Source: Planctomycetota bacterium
GTDB taxonomy: Bacteria; Planctomycetota; Phycisphaerae; Phycisphaerales; UBA1924
NCBI GenBank assembly: GCA_014584315.1
Contig: JACTNA010000005.1
Location: forward strand, 62,001 to 126,000
Length of the DNA: 64,000 nucleotides
Reading direction: 5' to 3'
The notes under the pieces are model-generated. The model worked only from the letters and a program-made list of their open reading frames with translations, was not told where the DNA came from and did no database searches. Shown in pieces: positions 17,444 to 26,597 of this stretch. Both the position numbers and the translations under genes were made by a program. Numbering within the stretch: position 1 is the stretch's first letter; each line of letters opens with the position of its first letter.

Positions 17444-18052
17444 ATGACGACCTTCGGGGGCACGCTCCGCGCCTGCCACCGCTGCGGGCTGGTGCAGCGG
17501 GTGGGGGTCGTGCCCCGCGGGTATCGTGCGAGGTGCCCCCGGTGCGCCGCCACGGTCCGCCACGCGAGGCACCCTCGGTCGAACGCGCGGGCGGCATCGT
17601 TCGCGCTCGCCGCGCTGCTGCTCTATCCCGCTGCGCTCAGCCTTCCCGTGATGCAGGTGCAGCGGCTGGGGCACGCGCACGAGGCGACGATCTGGTCGGG
17701 CGTGGTGAGCCTGCTCGCCGAGGGGCAGACCGCGATCGGGCTGGTCGTGCTGTTCTGTTCGGTGGTGGCTCCGCTGGCGAAACTCGCGGCGACGTTCGCC
17801 CTCTGCGCCGGTGATGCGCTCCTCCAGCGCCGACACCGCGCCACCGCCTACCGGCTCGTCGAGTTCCTCGGGCGGTGGGGGATGGTGGACGTGCTGCTTG
17901 TAGCCGTGCTGGTCGCGGCGGTGAAACTGGGCGACTGGGTGACGGTGCAGGCGGGGCCTGGGGTCGCGGCGTTCGGGGCGGTCGTGGTGCTGAGCCTGCT
18001 GGCGTCGGCGTCGTTCGATCCGCACGCCGTATGGGAGGATGATCGCCGATGA
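17444..18052 (+). CDS. pqiA: PqiA-type inner-membrane protein (single-unit)
   Basis: A 202-residue paraquat-inducible-protein-A-like membrane protein. A zinc-ribbon-like pair of Cys motifs (CHRCG at 11-15, CPRC at 31-34) precedes four hydrophobic helices. It is about half the length of E. coli PqiA, which has two such units. PqiA partners MCE proteins in lipid transport between membranes. Its stop overlaps the start of the MCE gene (ATGA), supporting a functional pair. No PqiC-like lipoprotein follows. Confidence 0.85.
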   Translation: MTTFGGTLRACHRCGLVQRVGVVPRGYRARCPRCAATVRHARHPRSNARAASFALAALLLYPAALSLPVMQVQRLGHAHEATIWSGVVSLLAEGQTAIGLVVLFCSVVAPLAKLAATFALCAGDALLQRRHRATAYRLVEFLGRWGMVDVLLVAVLVAAVKLGDWVTVQAGPGVAAFGAVVVLSLLASASFDPHAVWEDDRR

Positions 18053-18936
18053 GCGACGCGGCTCCCGTCCCGTCGAGCGAGATCGTGCGCGTGCGCCGCG
18101 TGACGTGGGCGTTGCTGGCGCCGCTGGCGGCGGCCGCGGTGCTCACGGTCCTCGCGGTGCAGGCGATCCGCGACCGTCCCGTGCCGATCACCGTGCGTTT
18201 CGCCGACGGCGCGGGCGTGCGCCCCGGCGATCCCGTGACGTGCCGGGGCGTGCAGGTGGGCGTGGTGCGTGAGGTCGGCCTGTCGGGCGACCTGGCGGGC
18301 GTGGTGGTGGAGGTCGCGCTGGCGCGGGAGTCGGCCCCGCTCGCCGTTGAGGGGACACGGTTCTGGATCGTGCGGCCGGAGGTCTCGTTGCGCGGTGTGA
18401 GCGGGCTGGAATCGCTCCTCGGCCCCCGGTCGATCGCGGCGTCGCCGGGCGTGCCGGGATCGCGGCGCGTGAGCGAGTTCGAGGGCCTGGCCCGCCCGCC
18501 AGACGACGCCTCGCCGCCGGTGGAGGGCGAACTGGTTGTCGTGCTGCGCGCAGCGCGGAGAGGCTCCGTCGGGATCGGGTCGCCGGTCTACTACCGCGAC
18601 GTGCAGGTCGGCGAGATTCGTTCGGCGCGGCTGGCCGCCGACGCCCGATCGGTCGAACTGTCCGCGGCGGTGGAGCCTCGGTACGCGCTGCTGGTGCGCG
18701 ACAACACCCGGTTCTTCAACGTCAGCGGCATCGGGTTGAACTGGGGCCTCTTCGGCGGGCTTTCGGTGCGCACGGACTCGCTCGAGTCCCTCATCGTCGG
18801 CGGCGTCGCGTTTGCTACGCCGGATCGGCCGGGGGAGACGGTCGCCGACGGGCACGTCTTCGACCTCGCGCCGCAGCCGGATTCGAAGTGGCTGGAGTGG
18901 TCGCCGGCGATCCCGCTGCACGATGCTCCGCCATGA
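18049..18936 (+). CDS. pqiB: PqiB/MlaD-type MCE-domain protein
   Basis: A 295-residue protein with one N-terminal membrane helix (about 17-38) and two MCE domains. The first begins PVPITVRFADGAGVRPGDPVTCRGVQVG near residue 45, the second near 160 (LVVVLRAARRGSVGIGSPVYYRDVQVGEI). MCE proteins form hexameric rings that carry lipids across the periplasm; E. coli PqiB has three domains and a long needle-forming C-terminus, both missing here. It may be a short ring stack. It is translationally coupled to pqiA and converges on ahcY across a long inverted repeat. Confidence 0.85.
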   Translation: MSDAAPVPSSEIVRVRRVTWALLAPLAAAAVLTVLAVQAIRDRPVPITVRFADGAGVRPGDPVTCRGVQVGVVREVGLSGDLAGVVVEVALARESAPLAVEGTRFWIVRPEVSLRGVSGLESLLGPRSIAASPGVPGSRRVSEFEGLARPPDDASPPVEGELVVVLRAARRGSVGIGSPVYYRDVQVGEIRSARLAADARSVELSAAVEPRYALLVRDNTRFFNVSGIGLNWGLFGGLSVRTDSLESLIVGGVAFATPDRPGETVADGHVFDLAPQPDSKWLEWSPAIPLHDAPP

Positions 18937-18942
18937 GATGCG

Positions 18943-19030
18943 GAACGCGAGGGCGCGAAGCGAACGCGAAGGCGCGGGGGGTACATGGCTCTCCCGCGCC
19001 TTCGCCTCGATTCCGCGAGTTCCGCGTTCG
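18943..19030. terminator. Long inverted repeat between convergent pqiB and ahcY
   Basis: A perfect 12-base stem, CGAAGGCGCGGG (18967-18978) / CCCGCGCCTTCG (18993-19004), with a 14-base loop is flanked by weaker matching arms that extend the symmetry to about 18943 and 19030. It fills the gap between two converging genes, so a bidirectional terminator or transcript-end stem is likely. There is no clear T-run on either strand, so a repetitive extragenic palindrome is the alternative. Confidence 0.55.
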
Positions 19031-19036
19031 TTTGGA

Positions 19037-20548
<1,512 letters not shown>

Positions 20549-20608
20549 CGCTTTCTCCGTTGAAGGTGCGAACTCCGGGGCGGGGCCTTGCAGGCTCCGA
20601 CGCTCTTC

Positions 20609-21574
20609 CTACTCCGTCCTTCTCCATCCAACCGCCGCGAACAGGCCCGGCCCCTTCGCGGCGGATTCGGTCGCGAGCGGCTCGACGCGCACGTCCTCGA
20701 AGCCCGCGTCGCGGTACATCTCCCGCACGCGTGCCGACGAGAACCCGAGGTGCGCGTGCCCCATCGTGTGGCGGTACTCGGTCCGCCCGTGCTCGACCAT
20801 GTCCACGATGAGGGCCGCGCCGCCGCGCCGATCGGTGCGGAGCACGCGCGCCATCTCGTGGATGGCCGCGTCGGGCCTGGGCAGGTGGTGCAGCACGAGC
20901 AGGCAGACGCAGGCGTCGACGCTCGCGGCGGGGAGCGGGAGCCTCTCGAGGTCGCCGACCTTGAACTGCACGTTTTTCGCCTTCCCCATCCGTTTGCGAG
21001 CGGCGTCGAGCATCGCTTCGGACCGGTCCACCGCCACGACCCGGCCGACGCGCGGCGCGAGCCACTCCGAAGCGTTCGCCGTCCCGCACCCGAGATCGGC
21101 GATGGTCCACTCCCGGGGCAGCAGCGAGAGCAACGCCAGGGGTGTGAAGCGATCGCCGAAGAGGTCTCGCCGCAGGTTGTCCCATTCGCCGGCGATCCGT
21201 CCGAAGAATGCCTGGCTGTCCGTCGGCCGTTCGGCGAGCACGGCCGCCAGACGCCTGTCGTCTTCATCGACCTCGGCGGACCCGGCCGTCTCGTCGCGCA
21301 TGGCGATCCACACCGCCCTGGCGAACGGCTGCAGGTCGTCGAGCACCACGCGGTAACAGGTCGCGGTGCCGGCTGCACGCCTCGTGAGCCAGCCGGCTTC
21401 GGCCAGGACCTTGAGGTGCCGACTCACGGTCGATTGCGGCAACTGCACGACGCTCGCGACCTCGCCGACGGTCAACTCCTCCGCCTCGAGCAGCCGGACG
21501 ATCCGCACGCGGACCGGCTCGCTCAGGGCGGCGAGCATGGCGGTGGCGTGGATGGCAGGGGCGGCTCGCTTCAT
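20609..21574 (-). CDS. ArsR-family regulator fused to SAM-dependent methyltransferase
   Basis: A 321-residue two-domain protein. Residues 8-75 are an ArsR/SmtB winged helix (LTVGEVASVVQLPQSTVSRHLKVLAEAGW) without obvious metal-site cysteines. Residues 120-310 are a class I methyltransferase with motif I ADLGCGTAN at 159-167, VVAVDRSEAML and a later LHHLPRPD. Such fusions often lie next to ahcY or metF and are thought to sense SAM or SAH through the methyltransferase domain; this is inference. A perfect inverted repeat covers its own start codon, implying autoregulation. The longer upstream open frame belongs to the TPR gene region. Confidence 0.93.
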   Translation of the reverse strand: MKRAAPAIHATAMLAALSEPVRVRIVRLLEAEELTVGEVASVVQLPQSTVSRHLKVLAEAGWLTRRAAGTATCYRVVLDDLQPFARAVWIAMRDETAGSAEVDEDDRRLAAVLAERPTDSQAFFGRIAGEWDNLRRDLFGDRFTPLALLSLLPREWTIADLGCGTANASEWLAPRVGRVVAVDRSEAMLDAARKRMGKAKNVQFKVGDLERLPLPAASVDACVCLLVLHHLPRPDAAIHEMARVLRTDRRGGAALIVDMVEHGRTEYRHTMGHAHLGFSSARVREMYRDAGFEDVRVEPLATESAAKGPGLFAAVGWRRTE

Positions 21575-21618
21575 CCGTTTATCCGGATGAAGTGTAGAAG
21601 ATTGGGCGGCCGCGTCAA
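21570..21618 (-). promoter_or_regulatory. Promoter and autoregulatory operator of the ArsR-methyltransferase gene
   Basis: On the minus strand TTGACG (21618-21613) and TACACT (21596-21591) are 16 bases apart. The operator follows at once: a perfect inverted repeat with arms TTCATCCG (21570-21577) and CGGATGAA (21584-21591) and a 6-base spacer. The start codon (21574-21572) lies within the repeat, so the transcript would be leaderless or nearly so, and bound protein would block the start site. A near copy of the repeat occurs at metF. Confidence 0.65.
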
Positions 21619-21633
21619 CCGATCCGCCCTGGC

Positions 21634-22296
21634 TTATCGCGGCGGGATGGCGAGACTGGGCCCGGGCACGTGGCCGAGTTCCCGGAGTCGGAGGCTCGCC
21701 TGCGGGTTGTCCGGCTCGAAGAAGAGGACCATCCGCAGCCGCTCGACCTCCCGCTCGCTGTCCCCGATCGCCCGGTAGAACTCGGCGAGCGTGCGCTGCG
21801 GCTCGACGGTCTGCCCGCGGTCCACCTCGGCGGCGTTCAGGAACGCCCGGTGAGCCTCGTCCGCGTTGCCGAGGCGGTGGGCGAAGCGGCCGAGTCGGAG
21901 GTGGTCCTCGACGCGACCGCGTTCGCTGACGCGCCTTCGCAGGAAGGCGTAGAGCGACTCGGCATCGCCGGCGCGGAGCATCGACTCGGCCAGCGCCTCG
22001 ACGTAGGTCTCGTTCCGCGGGTCGAGGTCGTAGGCCACGGTCAGGTGCTGTCGGGCCTCTCCGTGGCGGTTCAAGGCCATGAGCGTGCGGCCCAGTTCGT
22101 ACTGCGCCTGCGCGTCGGACGGCTTGCGGTCCACGAACTCGCGGTTGTAGGGCAGGGCCTGCTCGAAGCGGCCGTTGAAGTAATGGCTGTTCGCGTCCGC
22201 GCGGACCATGCTCAACGGGCGCTGCCCGCAGGCGGACAGGCCGGCCGCGGTGGCGAGTGTGAGTACGAGGGTGATGACAGCCCCTTGAGTCCGCAT
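21634..22296 (-). CDS. Tetratricopeptide-repeat lipoprotein
   Basis: A 220-residue protein with a lipoprotein signal (hydrophobic VITLVLTLATAAG then LSAC-G, Cys near residue 23). About four to five TPR units follow, for example A-QAQYELGRTLMALNRHGEARQHLTVAYDLDP and LRLGRFAHRLGNADEAHRAFLNA. It probably serves as a membrane-anchored scaffold; the partner is unknown. It lies upstream of and on the same strand as the ArsR-methyltransferase gene, but the promoter between them suggests separate control. Confidence 0.82.
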   Translation of the reverse strand: MRTQGAVITLVLTLATAAGLSACGQRPLSMVRADANSHYFNGRFEQALPYNREFVDRKPSDAQAQYELGRTLMALNRHGEARQHLTVAYDLDPRNETYVEALAESMLRAGDAESLYAFLRRRVSERGRVEDHLRLGRFAHRLGNADEAHRAFLNAAEVDRGQTVEPQRTLAEFYRAIGDSEREVERLRMVLFFEPDNPQASLRLRELGHVPGPSLAIPPR

Positions 22297-22366
22297 GGGT
22301 CGCTCCTTGCCCGGCAGGCAGGCATGGTACCCGCCCCGGCGACGGAGGTGGGCAGTACGATCCCGG

Positions 22367-22756
22367 GTGCCCAGAACCGTCGTGCTCGAACACACGCTCC
22401 CCGATGGCTCCCGGCACTTCGACTGGCTCATGGAGCCGGGCGAGGCAAGGCCCGGGGCACGCGACGAGGACCGTTCGCTGCTCGCTTTCCGGGTGAGCGT
22501 CCGGGTCGATGACCCGTCTGTCGGCTCATTCCGGGCTGAGGCCATGCCGGCACATCGGCGTCTGTACCTGCGGTACGAGGGCGAGATCGCCGGGGGGCGC
22601 GGCCGCGTGCTCCGGGTGGCCGAGGGAGTCTGCAAGGTCGTGGAGCGAACGGCGGGGGAGGTGGGCGTGGAGGTTGAGTTTGCGGGTCGGCGGCGGGCGC
22701 TTCGGGGTCGGCGACTGAACGGGGGGGTCTGGGCGTTCGAGCAGGAATCTCCCTGA
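22367..22756 (+). CDS. Stand-alone LigD 3'-phosphoesterase-like domain protein
   Basis: A 129-residue small protein starting at a GTG. The pattern V-V-L-E-H-T-L-P-D-G-S-R-H-F-D-W-L-M-E near residues 5-23 and the later H-R-R-L-Y-L-R-Y-E-G-E-I-A-G-G-R-G resemble the 3'-phosphoesterase (polymerase-ligase-associated) domain of LigD, in which an early His/Asp set binds Mn2+. Free-standing versions occur in planctomycetes. Whether the catalytic set is intact is uncertain: His12 and the later His align, but the second metal residue is not placed. No Ku or LigD ligase is nearby. Residues beyond 95 are not conserved in any family I know. Confidence 0.6.
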   Translation: MPRTVVLEHTLPDGSRHFDWLMEPGEARPGARDEDRSLLAFRVSVRVDDPSVGSFRAEAMPAHRRLYLRYEGEIAGGRGRVLRVAEGVCKVVERTAGEVGVEVEFAGRRRALRGRRLNGGVWAFEQESP

Positions 22757-22802
22757 GTTGGTAGGCTGGAGCCAACTCGCCCGAACGGCAAGGAGGCAGA
22801 CC

Positions 22803-23150
22803 ATGCCCGACCGTCCCGAGCCGTCGTCTGAAGGAAGGCCGATTCCCGTTGAGGGTGCCGCGCCCGCACCACCCGCCGGGCTGAACCCGAAGATCAAGAC
22901 TTTCGGGGGAGGGATGCGGCACGAGGACAGTTGGAGCCGATCTCCCAACGTGACCGGGACGGGAGCGATCCACGTCCGGAGTTTCCACTCGAAACTGTCG
23001 GACGACGGCATCGCGTACCTCGACCGGCAGGTCAACGAGTGGCTCGACGCCCACCCTCAGTACGAGGTGAAGTTCGTCACCACCGCGGTGGGTGAGTGGA
23101 CGAGCAAACTCGGCAAGGAGGCCGGGCTGGTCGTGCAGGTCTGGGTCTGA
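22803..23150 (+). CDS. Conserved small protein of unknown function
   Basis: A 115-residue protein with a textbook AAGGAGG site eight bases before its ATG, the strongest ribosome site in the window, so it is probably well expressed. The first 35 residues are Pro-rich and disordered. The rest forms a compact alpha/beta domain with SFHSKLSDDGIAYLDRQVNEWL and a final Y-E-V-K-F-V-T-T strand ending in V-V-Q-V-W-V. I recall similar planctomycete proteins of unknown role but no named family. No signal peptide or membrane helix. asnB starts 19 bases later. Confidence 0.75.
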   Translation: MPDRPEPSSEGRPIPVEGAAPAPPAGLNPKIKTFGGGMRHEDSWSRSPNVTGTGAIHVRSFHSKLSDDGIAYLDRQVNEWLDAHPQYEVKFVTTAVGEWTSKLGKEAGLVVQVWV

Positions 23151-23169
23151 GCGGGCCGATAGACCGGGC

Positions 23170-24987
23170 ATGTGCGGGATCGCCGGCGTTTGCCGGACAG
23201 TGGACATTCCAAAGGGGGAGTGGGACGACACTGCGCGCGCGCAGGTTGAACGAATGGTGGATCGTCTTGCCCACCGTGGGCCGGACGGCGGCGGCGTGTT
23301 CGTCGGGCGCGGTGTCGTGCTGGGACACCGGCGGCTGGCGGTGATCGACCCGTCGCCGGCCGGGCGGCAGCCGATGACGACGCCGGACGGCCGGTTCACG
23401 ATCGTCTACAACGGGATGCTCTACAACGACGCGGAGATTCGCGCCGGACGAGCGTGCGCGGGCGTCGTGTTTCGATCGGCGTGTGACACGGAGACGGCGC
23501 TGCACCATCTCTCGGCGACGGGCGCGGCCGGCCTCGGCGCGCTGCGCGGCATGTACGCGCTGGCCCTGCACGACGGGCGTGCGGGAACACTGTTGCTGGC
23601 TCGCGATCCGTTCGGCATCAAGCCGCTCTACTGGGCGCGGGTCGAGACGCCGACCGGGCCTGAGGTCCTGTTCGCGAGCGAGATCGGGGCGATGTTTGAG
23701 CACCCGTCGCTGCGGCCCGAGCCGGACCTCGTCACCGTGAGCGCGTATCTGACGACGATCCGCACGACGCTCGGCGAGCGCACGCTGTTTCGGGGGGTGC
23801 GTTCGCTGCCGCCGGGCCGGTGGCTCCGGTTCGAGCTTCGCGACCCCGACCTGCGGGCGACGGGGGGAGCGGTCGAGACTCCGGCGTTCGGCGGTCGTGC
23901 AACGGCGGACGATCTGCGCAACGCCGTCGAGGACTCGGTGCGGTCGCACCTGCGATCCGACGTGCCGCTCTGCTGCCTGCTCAGCGGCGGGCTGGACAGT
24001 TCGGTTGTCGCGTCCGTCGCCCGGCGTCATGTCGGCGATCTTCGCACCTGGTGCGCGGGAGCGATCGGCGAGCCTCCGATCGACGGCGTGCCGCAGTCGG
24101 AGGACTTTCGGTTCGCGCGCGACGTGTCCGCCGTGATCGGCAGCGACCATCGTGAGGCCCGGGTGACACGAACGATCTTCGCCGAGCGATGGCGGGAACT
24201 CGTGGAGCGGACCGGACTGCCGCTGAGCACGCCGAATGAGGTGGCGATCAACGAGGTCGCCCGCTCGCTCCGGGCCGACGGCTGCACGGTCACGCTCTCC
24301 GGCGAGGGGGCGGACGAACTGCTGGCGGGGTACGACGCCCCGATGCTCGCCGCGGCGGAGCACGTCGCGCGCGGGAACGCCGATCCGGGGATGTTCCAAC
24401 TCGCGTGCGCGGCGTGGATTCCGCCGCACACCAAGGCGTCGTTGCTCCGACCGGATGTCTGGCGGGCGATCGAGGCCGACGCCGCGCTCGTTGAGGGGTA
24501 CCGAGCCGAGTACGAGGCCGCGGCGAGCGGGGCGGACGGGGCGCTGCGAGCGCATCTGCGTTTCCATCGTCGTGTGAACCTGACGGGCCTGCTCCAGCGG
24601 CTCGATTCGGCGACGATGCTCGAAGGCGTCGAAGGTCGGACCCCGTTCGCGGATGTTCGCGTGGCGGCGGTGGCGGACGCCGTTCCGATGCAGGAACTTC
24701 TGGATGTGGCGATCGCACCCCCGCGGCCGCGCACGAAACTCGCGTTGCGTCGGGCGTTCTCGGGCGCGTTGCCGGAGGCCGTGCTCGCCCGTCCGAAGGC
24801 GAGTTTCCCGCTGCCGTTCCAGCGTTGGGTCGCGGAACTCGCCGCGGAACTCGGGTCGAGCGGCCTGGTCGCGTCGCTCGTGGAGCCTGCCGCACTGGCC
24901 GCGGTTCGCGCCGAGCCTTCGCGTTACTGGCACGCGGCGTGGCCGCTCGTCAATCTGGATCTGTGGTCTCGTCGCTGGTGGGGTTGA
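23170..24987 (+). CDS. asnB: Asparagine synthase (glutamine-hydrolysing)
   Basis: A 605-residue two-domain amidotransferase. Cys2 after the initiator Met is the glutaminase nucleophile (MCGIAGV), with AHRGPDGGG and the oxyanion/Asn region YNGMLYN. The synthetase domain has the PP-loop LLSGGLDSSVVA near residue 275 and the STPNEVA and SGEGADELLAGY segments. It converts aspartate to asparagine with ATP; some members amidate other carboxylates. The start is fixed by the need for Cys2. It overlaps the convergent acetyltransferase gene by 38 bases at the 3' end. Confidence 0.93.
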   Translation: MCGIAGVCRTVDIPKGEWDDTARAQVERMVDRLAHRGPDGGGVFVGRGVVLGHRRLAVIDPSPAGRQPMTTPDGRFTIVYNGMLYNDAEIRAGRACAGVVFRSACDTETALHHLSATGAAGLGALRGMYALALHDGRAGTLLLARDPFGIKPLYWARVETPTGPEVLFASEIGAMFEHPSLRPEPDLVTVSAYLTTIRTTLGERTLFRGVRSLPPGRWLRFELRDPDLRATGGAVETPAFGGRATADDLRNAVEDSVRSHLRSDVPLCCLLSGGLDSSVVASVARRHVGDLRTWCAGAIGEPPIDGVPQSEDFRFARDVSAVIGSDHREARVTRTIFAERWRELVERTGLPLSTPNEVAINEVARSLRADGCTVTLSGEGADELLAGYDAPMLAAAEHVARGNADPGMFQLACAAWIPPHTKASLLRPDVWRAIEADAALVEGYRAEYEAAASGADGALRAHLRFHRRVNLTGLLQRLDSATMLEGVEGRTPFADVRVAAVADAVPMQELLDVAIAPPRPRTKLALRRAFSGALPEAVLARPKASFPLPFQRWVAELAAELGSSGLVASLVEPAALAAVRAEPSRYWHAAWPLVNLDLWSRRWWG

Positions 24988-25504
24988 TCGGGATCGGATC
25001 GCCTTGGCCCAGGTGCCGCACCCAGTAGCCCACGTCGATCCACCGGCCGTGCTTGAACCCGGCGAGGGGGATGACGCCTGCGGACGCCATGCCGAAGGAC
25101 TCGTGCAGACGAACACTCGCCGGGTTTGGAAGCGCGATGCCCGCGATGATGGTCCGGAATCCCGCTTCATCGAGGGCCGGGAAGAGTGCGGCATAGAGCG
25201 CGCGTCCGACGCCGCGGCCGTGGCGATCCGGCCGGACGTACACGCCGATCTCCGTCGTCCACCGGTACGCCTCGCGCGACTTCCACGGGCCGGCCTTGGC
25301 GAATCCGATCGCTCTTTCGGCACCGAGATCGGCCACGAACCACGGAAACCTCCCGCGTGCCTGGAACTCAGCGAGGGCTTCGTCGAGGGTCGGCACCCGG
25401 ACCCCGAAGTGCGCGATGCCTTCGCGGATCTCCCGGGAGGTGATGTCGAGCATCGCGGAGACGTCGCGTTCCTCGGCGGGTCGTACGATCAATCCGGCGG
25501 CCAT
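24950..25504 (-). CDS. GNAT family N-acetyltransferase, phosphinothricin acetyltransferase-like
   Basis: A 184-residue acetyl-CoA-dependent acetyltransferase. The acetyl-CoA loop reads VYVRPDRHGRGVGRALYAALFPAL, preceded by T-T-E-I-G and followed by ASVRLHESFGMASAGVIPLAGFKHGRWIDVGYW. The last segment is typical of the Pat/PPT branch (GFKxGxWxDVxxW). Substrates are often phosphinothricin-like or methionine-derived amino acids, but the natural one is unknown. Its 3' end overlaps asnB on the opposite strand. Confidence 0.9.
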   Translation of the reverse strand: MAAGLIVRPAEERDVSAMLDITSREIREGIAHFGVRVPTLDEALAEFQARGRFPWFVADLGAERAIGFAKAGPWKSREAYRWTTEIGVYVRPDRHGRGVGRALYAALFPALDEAGFRTIIAGIALPNPASVRLHESFGMASAGVIPLAGFKHGRWIDVGYWVRHLGQGDPIPINPTSDETTDPD

Positions 25505-25571
25505 GGCCGACAGTATCGCCGCCGGGCGGTGGCGGATTGACGCCGGGCGATTCTCCCGCGATGCTCTGCCC

Positions 25572-26498
25572 ATGAGACAGCCTCGCCGCGTTCCCGGTCT
25601 GTTCATCCTGATCGCCGTTTCGGGCCTGCTTGGCGCGTGCGCGGGCACGCCCAAACGCACGGCGGAGGCGGCCCCGGTCGACCCGCGACACGCCGTCGCC
25701 CTCTACCGCGGCGATACGGGGCAGCGTGCCGACTGGGAGGAGCTGGTCTCCGCCGCGGCGAACGCCGATGCCGTGATGATCGGCGAAACGCACGGGCACG
25801 CCCTCGGCCTGGCGTTCGCGGCCGCACTCTGGGAGGATCTGCTGGCCCGCACCGACCGGGCCGCGCTCAGCCTTGAGTTCATCGAGCGGGACTCGCAGGT
25901 CCACCTCGACGACTACCTCGCCGGCCTCATCGATGAGGAGCAGTTCCGCAAGGCATCGGGCCGCACGCCCGGCAACTACCCCGACGGGCACCGCGCGATG
26001 GTTGAGGCCGCGAAACGTGCCGGCCGCCCCGTCATCGCTTCGAACGCGCCGCGCCGGTATGTGCGGCTGGCTCGCACGAGCGGGTACGAACGCCTCGCAG
26101 CGCTCACCCCCGAGCAACGCCGCCTCTACGTCATCCCGGCCGAGATGCCGTCGGGCCGTTACCGTGAGGAGTTCTTCAAACTCATGTCCGGGATGGGGGA
26201 TGCATCGCACAGCGGCGGTGGGATGGTCGAGGCCATCTTCCGGTCGCAATCGCTCTGGGACGCGACGATGGCGGATGCGGTCGCCGGCGCGCTCGCGGAA
26301 GGCAACCGGCCGGTGGTGCAGGTGATCGGCCGGTTTCACACGGACTTCGAGGGCGGGACGGTCCAGTTGCTCCGGCGAGCGCGCCCCGGCGTGGGTGTGT
26401 TGACGCTGAGCGTGTCGGACTCGACGGGGCCTTCGCTCGCCGACACGGACCTCGGGCGGGCCGACTTCGTCGTCTACGCGGGGCGGGCGGCCGAGTGA
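25572..26498 (+). CDS. ChaN family lipoprotein
   Basis: A 308-residue protein with a lipoprotein signal (LFILIAVSGLLGAC). The ChaN-like domain is recognisable by VMIGETHGHALGLAF near residue 75, SLEFIERDSQ near 100, and the late GNRPVVQVIGRFHTDFEGG segment. ChaN from Campylobacter binds haem and is linked to iron uptake; for most relatives the role is unproven. The conserved E-T-H and late F-H-T-D residues are present. It is divergent from the acetyltransferase gene across 67 bases and appears to be a single-gene unit. Confidence 0.88.
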   Translation: MRQPRRVPGLFILIAVSGLLGACAGTPKRTAEAAPVDPRHAVALYRGDTGQRADWEELVSAAANADAVMIGETHGHALGLAFAAALWEDLLARTDRAALSLEFIERDSQVHLDDYLAGLIDEEQFRKASGRTPGNYPDGHRAMVEAAKRAGRPVIASNAPRRYVRLARTSGYERLAALTPEQRRLYVIPAEMPSGRYREEFFKLMSGMGDASHSGGGMVEAIFRSQSLWDATMADAVAGALAEGNRPVVQVIGRFHTDFEGGTVQLLRRARPGVGVLTLSVSDSTGPSLADTDLGRADFVVYAGRAAE

Positions 26499-26539
26499 AG
26501 TTCGGGCGGGGGAGTGGCGTGCCCGGATGCACCAATCCC

Positions 26540-26568
26540 TTGCACGGGCCGGACGAATCGGTTACTGT
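26540..26568 (+). promoter_or_regulatory. Candidate promoter of the radical SAM gene
   Basis: TTGCAC (26540-26545) and TACTGT (26563-26568) are 17 bases apart, 30 bases before the ATG at 26598. The -10 box keeps only the first TA and the final T of the consensus, so the call rests on spacing and position. Confidence 0.35.
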
Positions 26569-26597
26569 TAGGGTGTCCCGAAGCCCGGGGGATCGGC

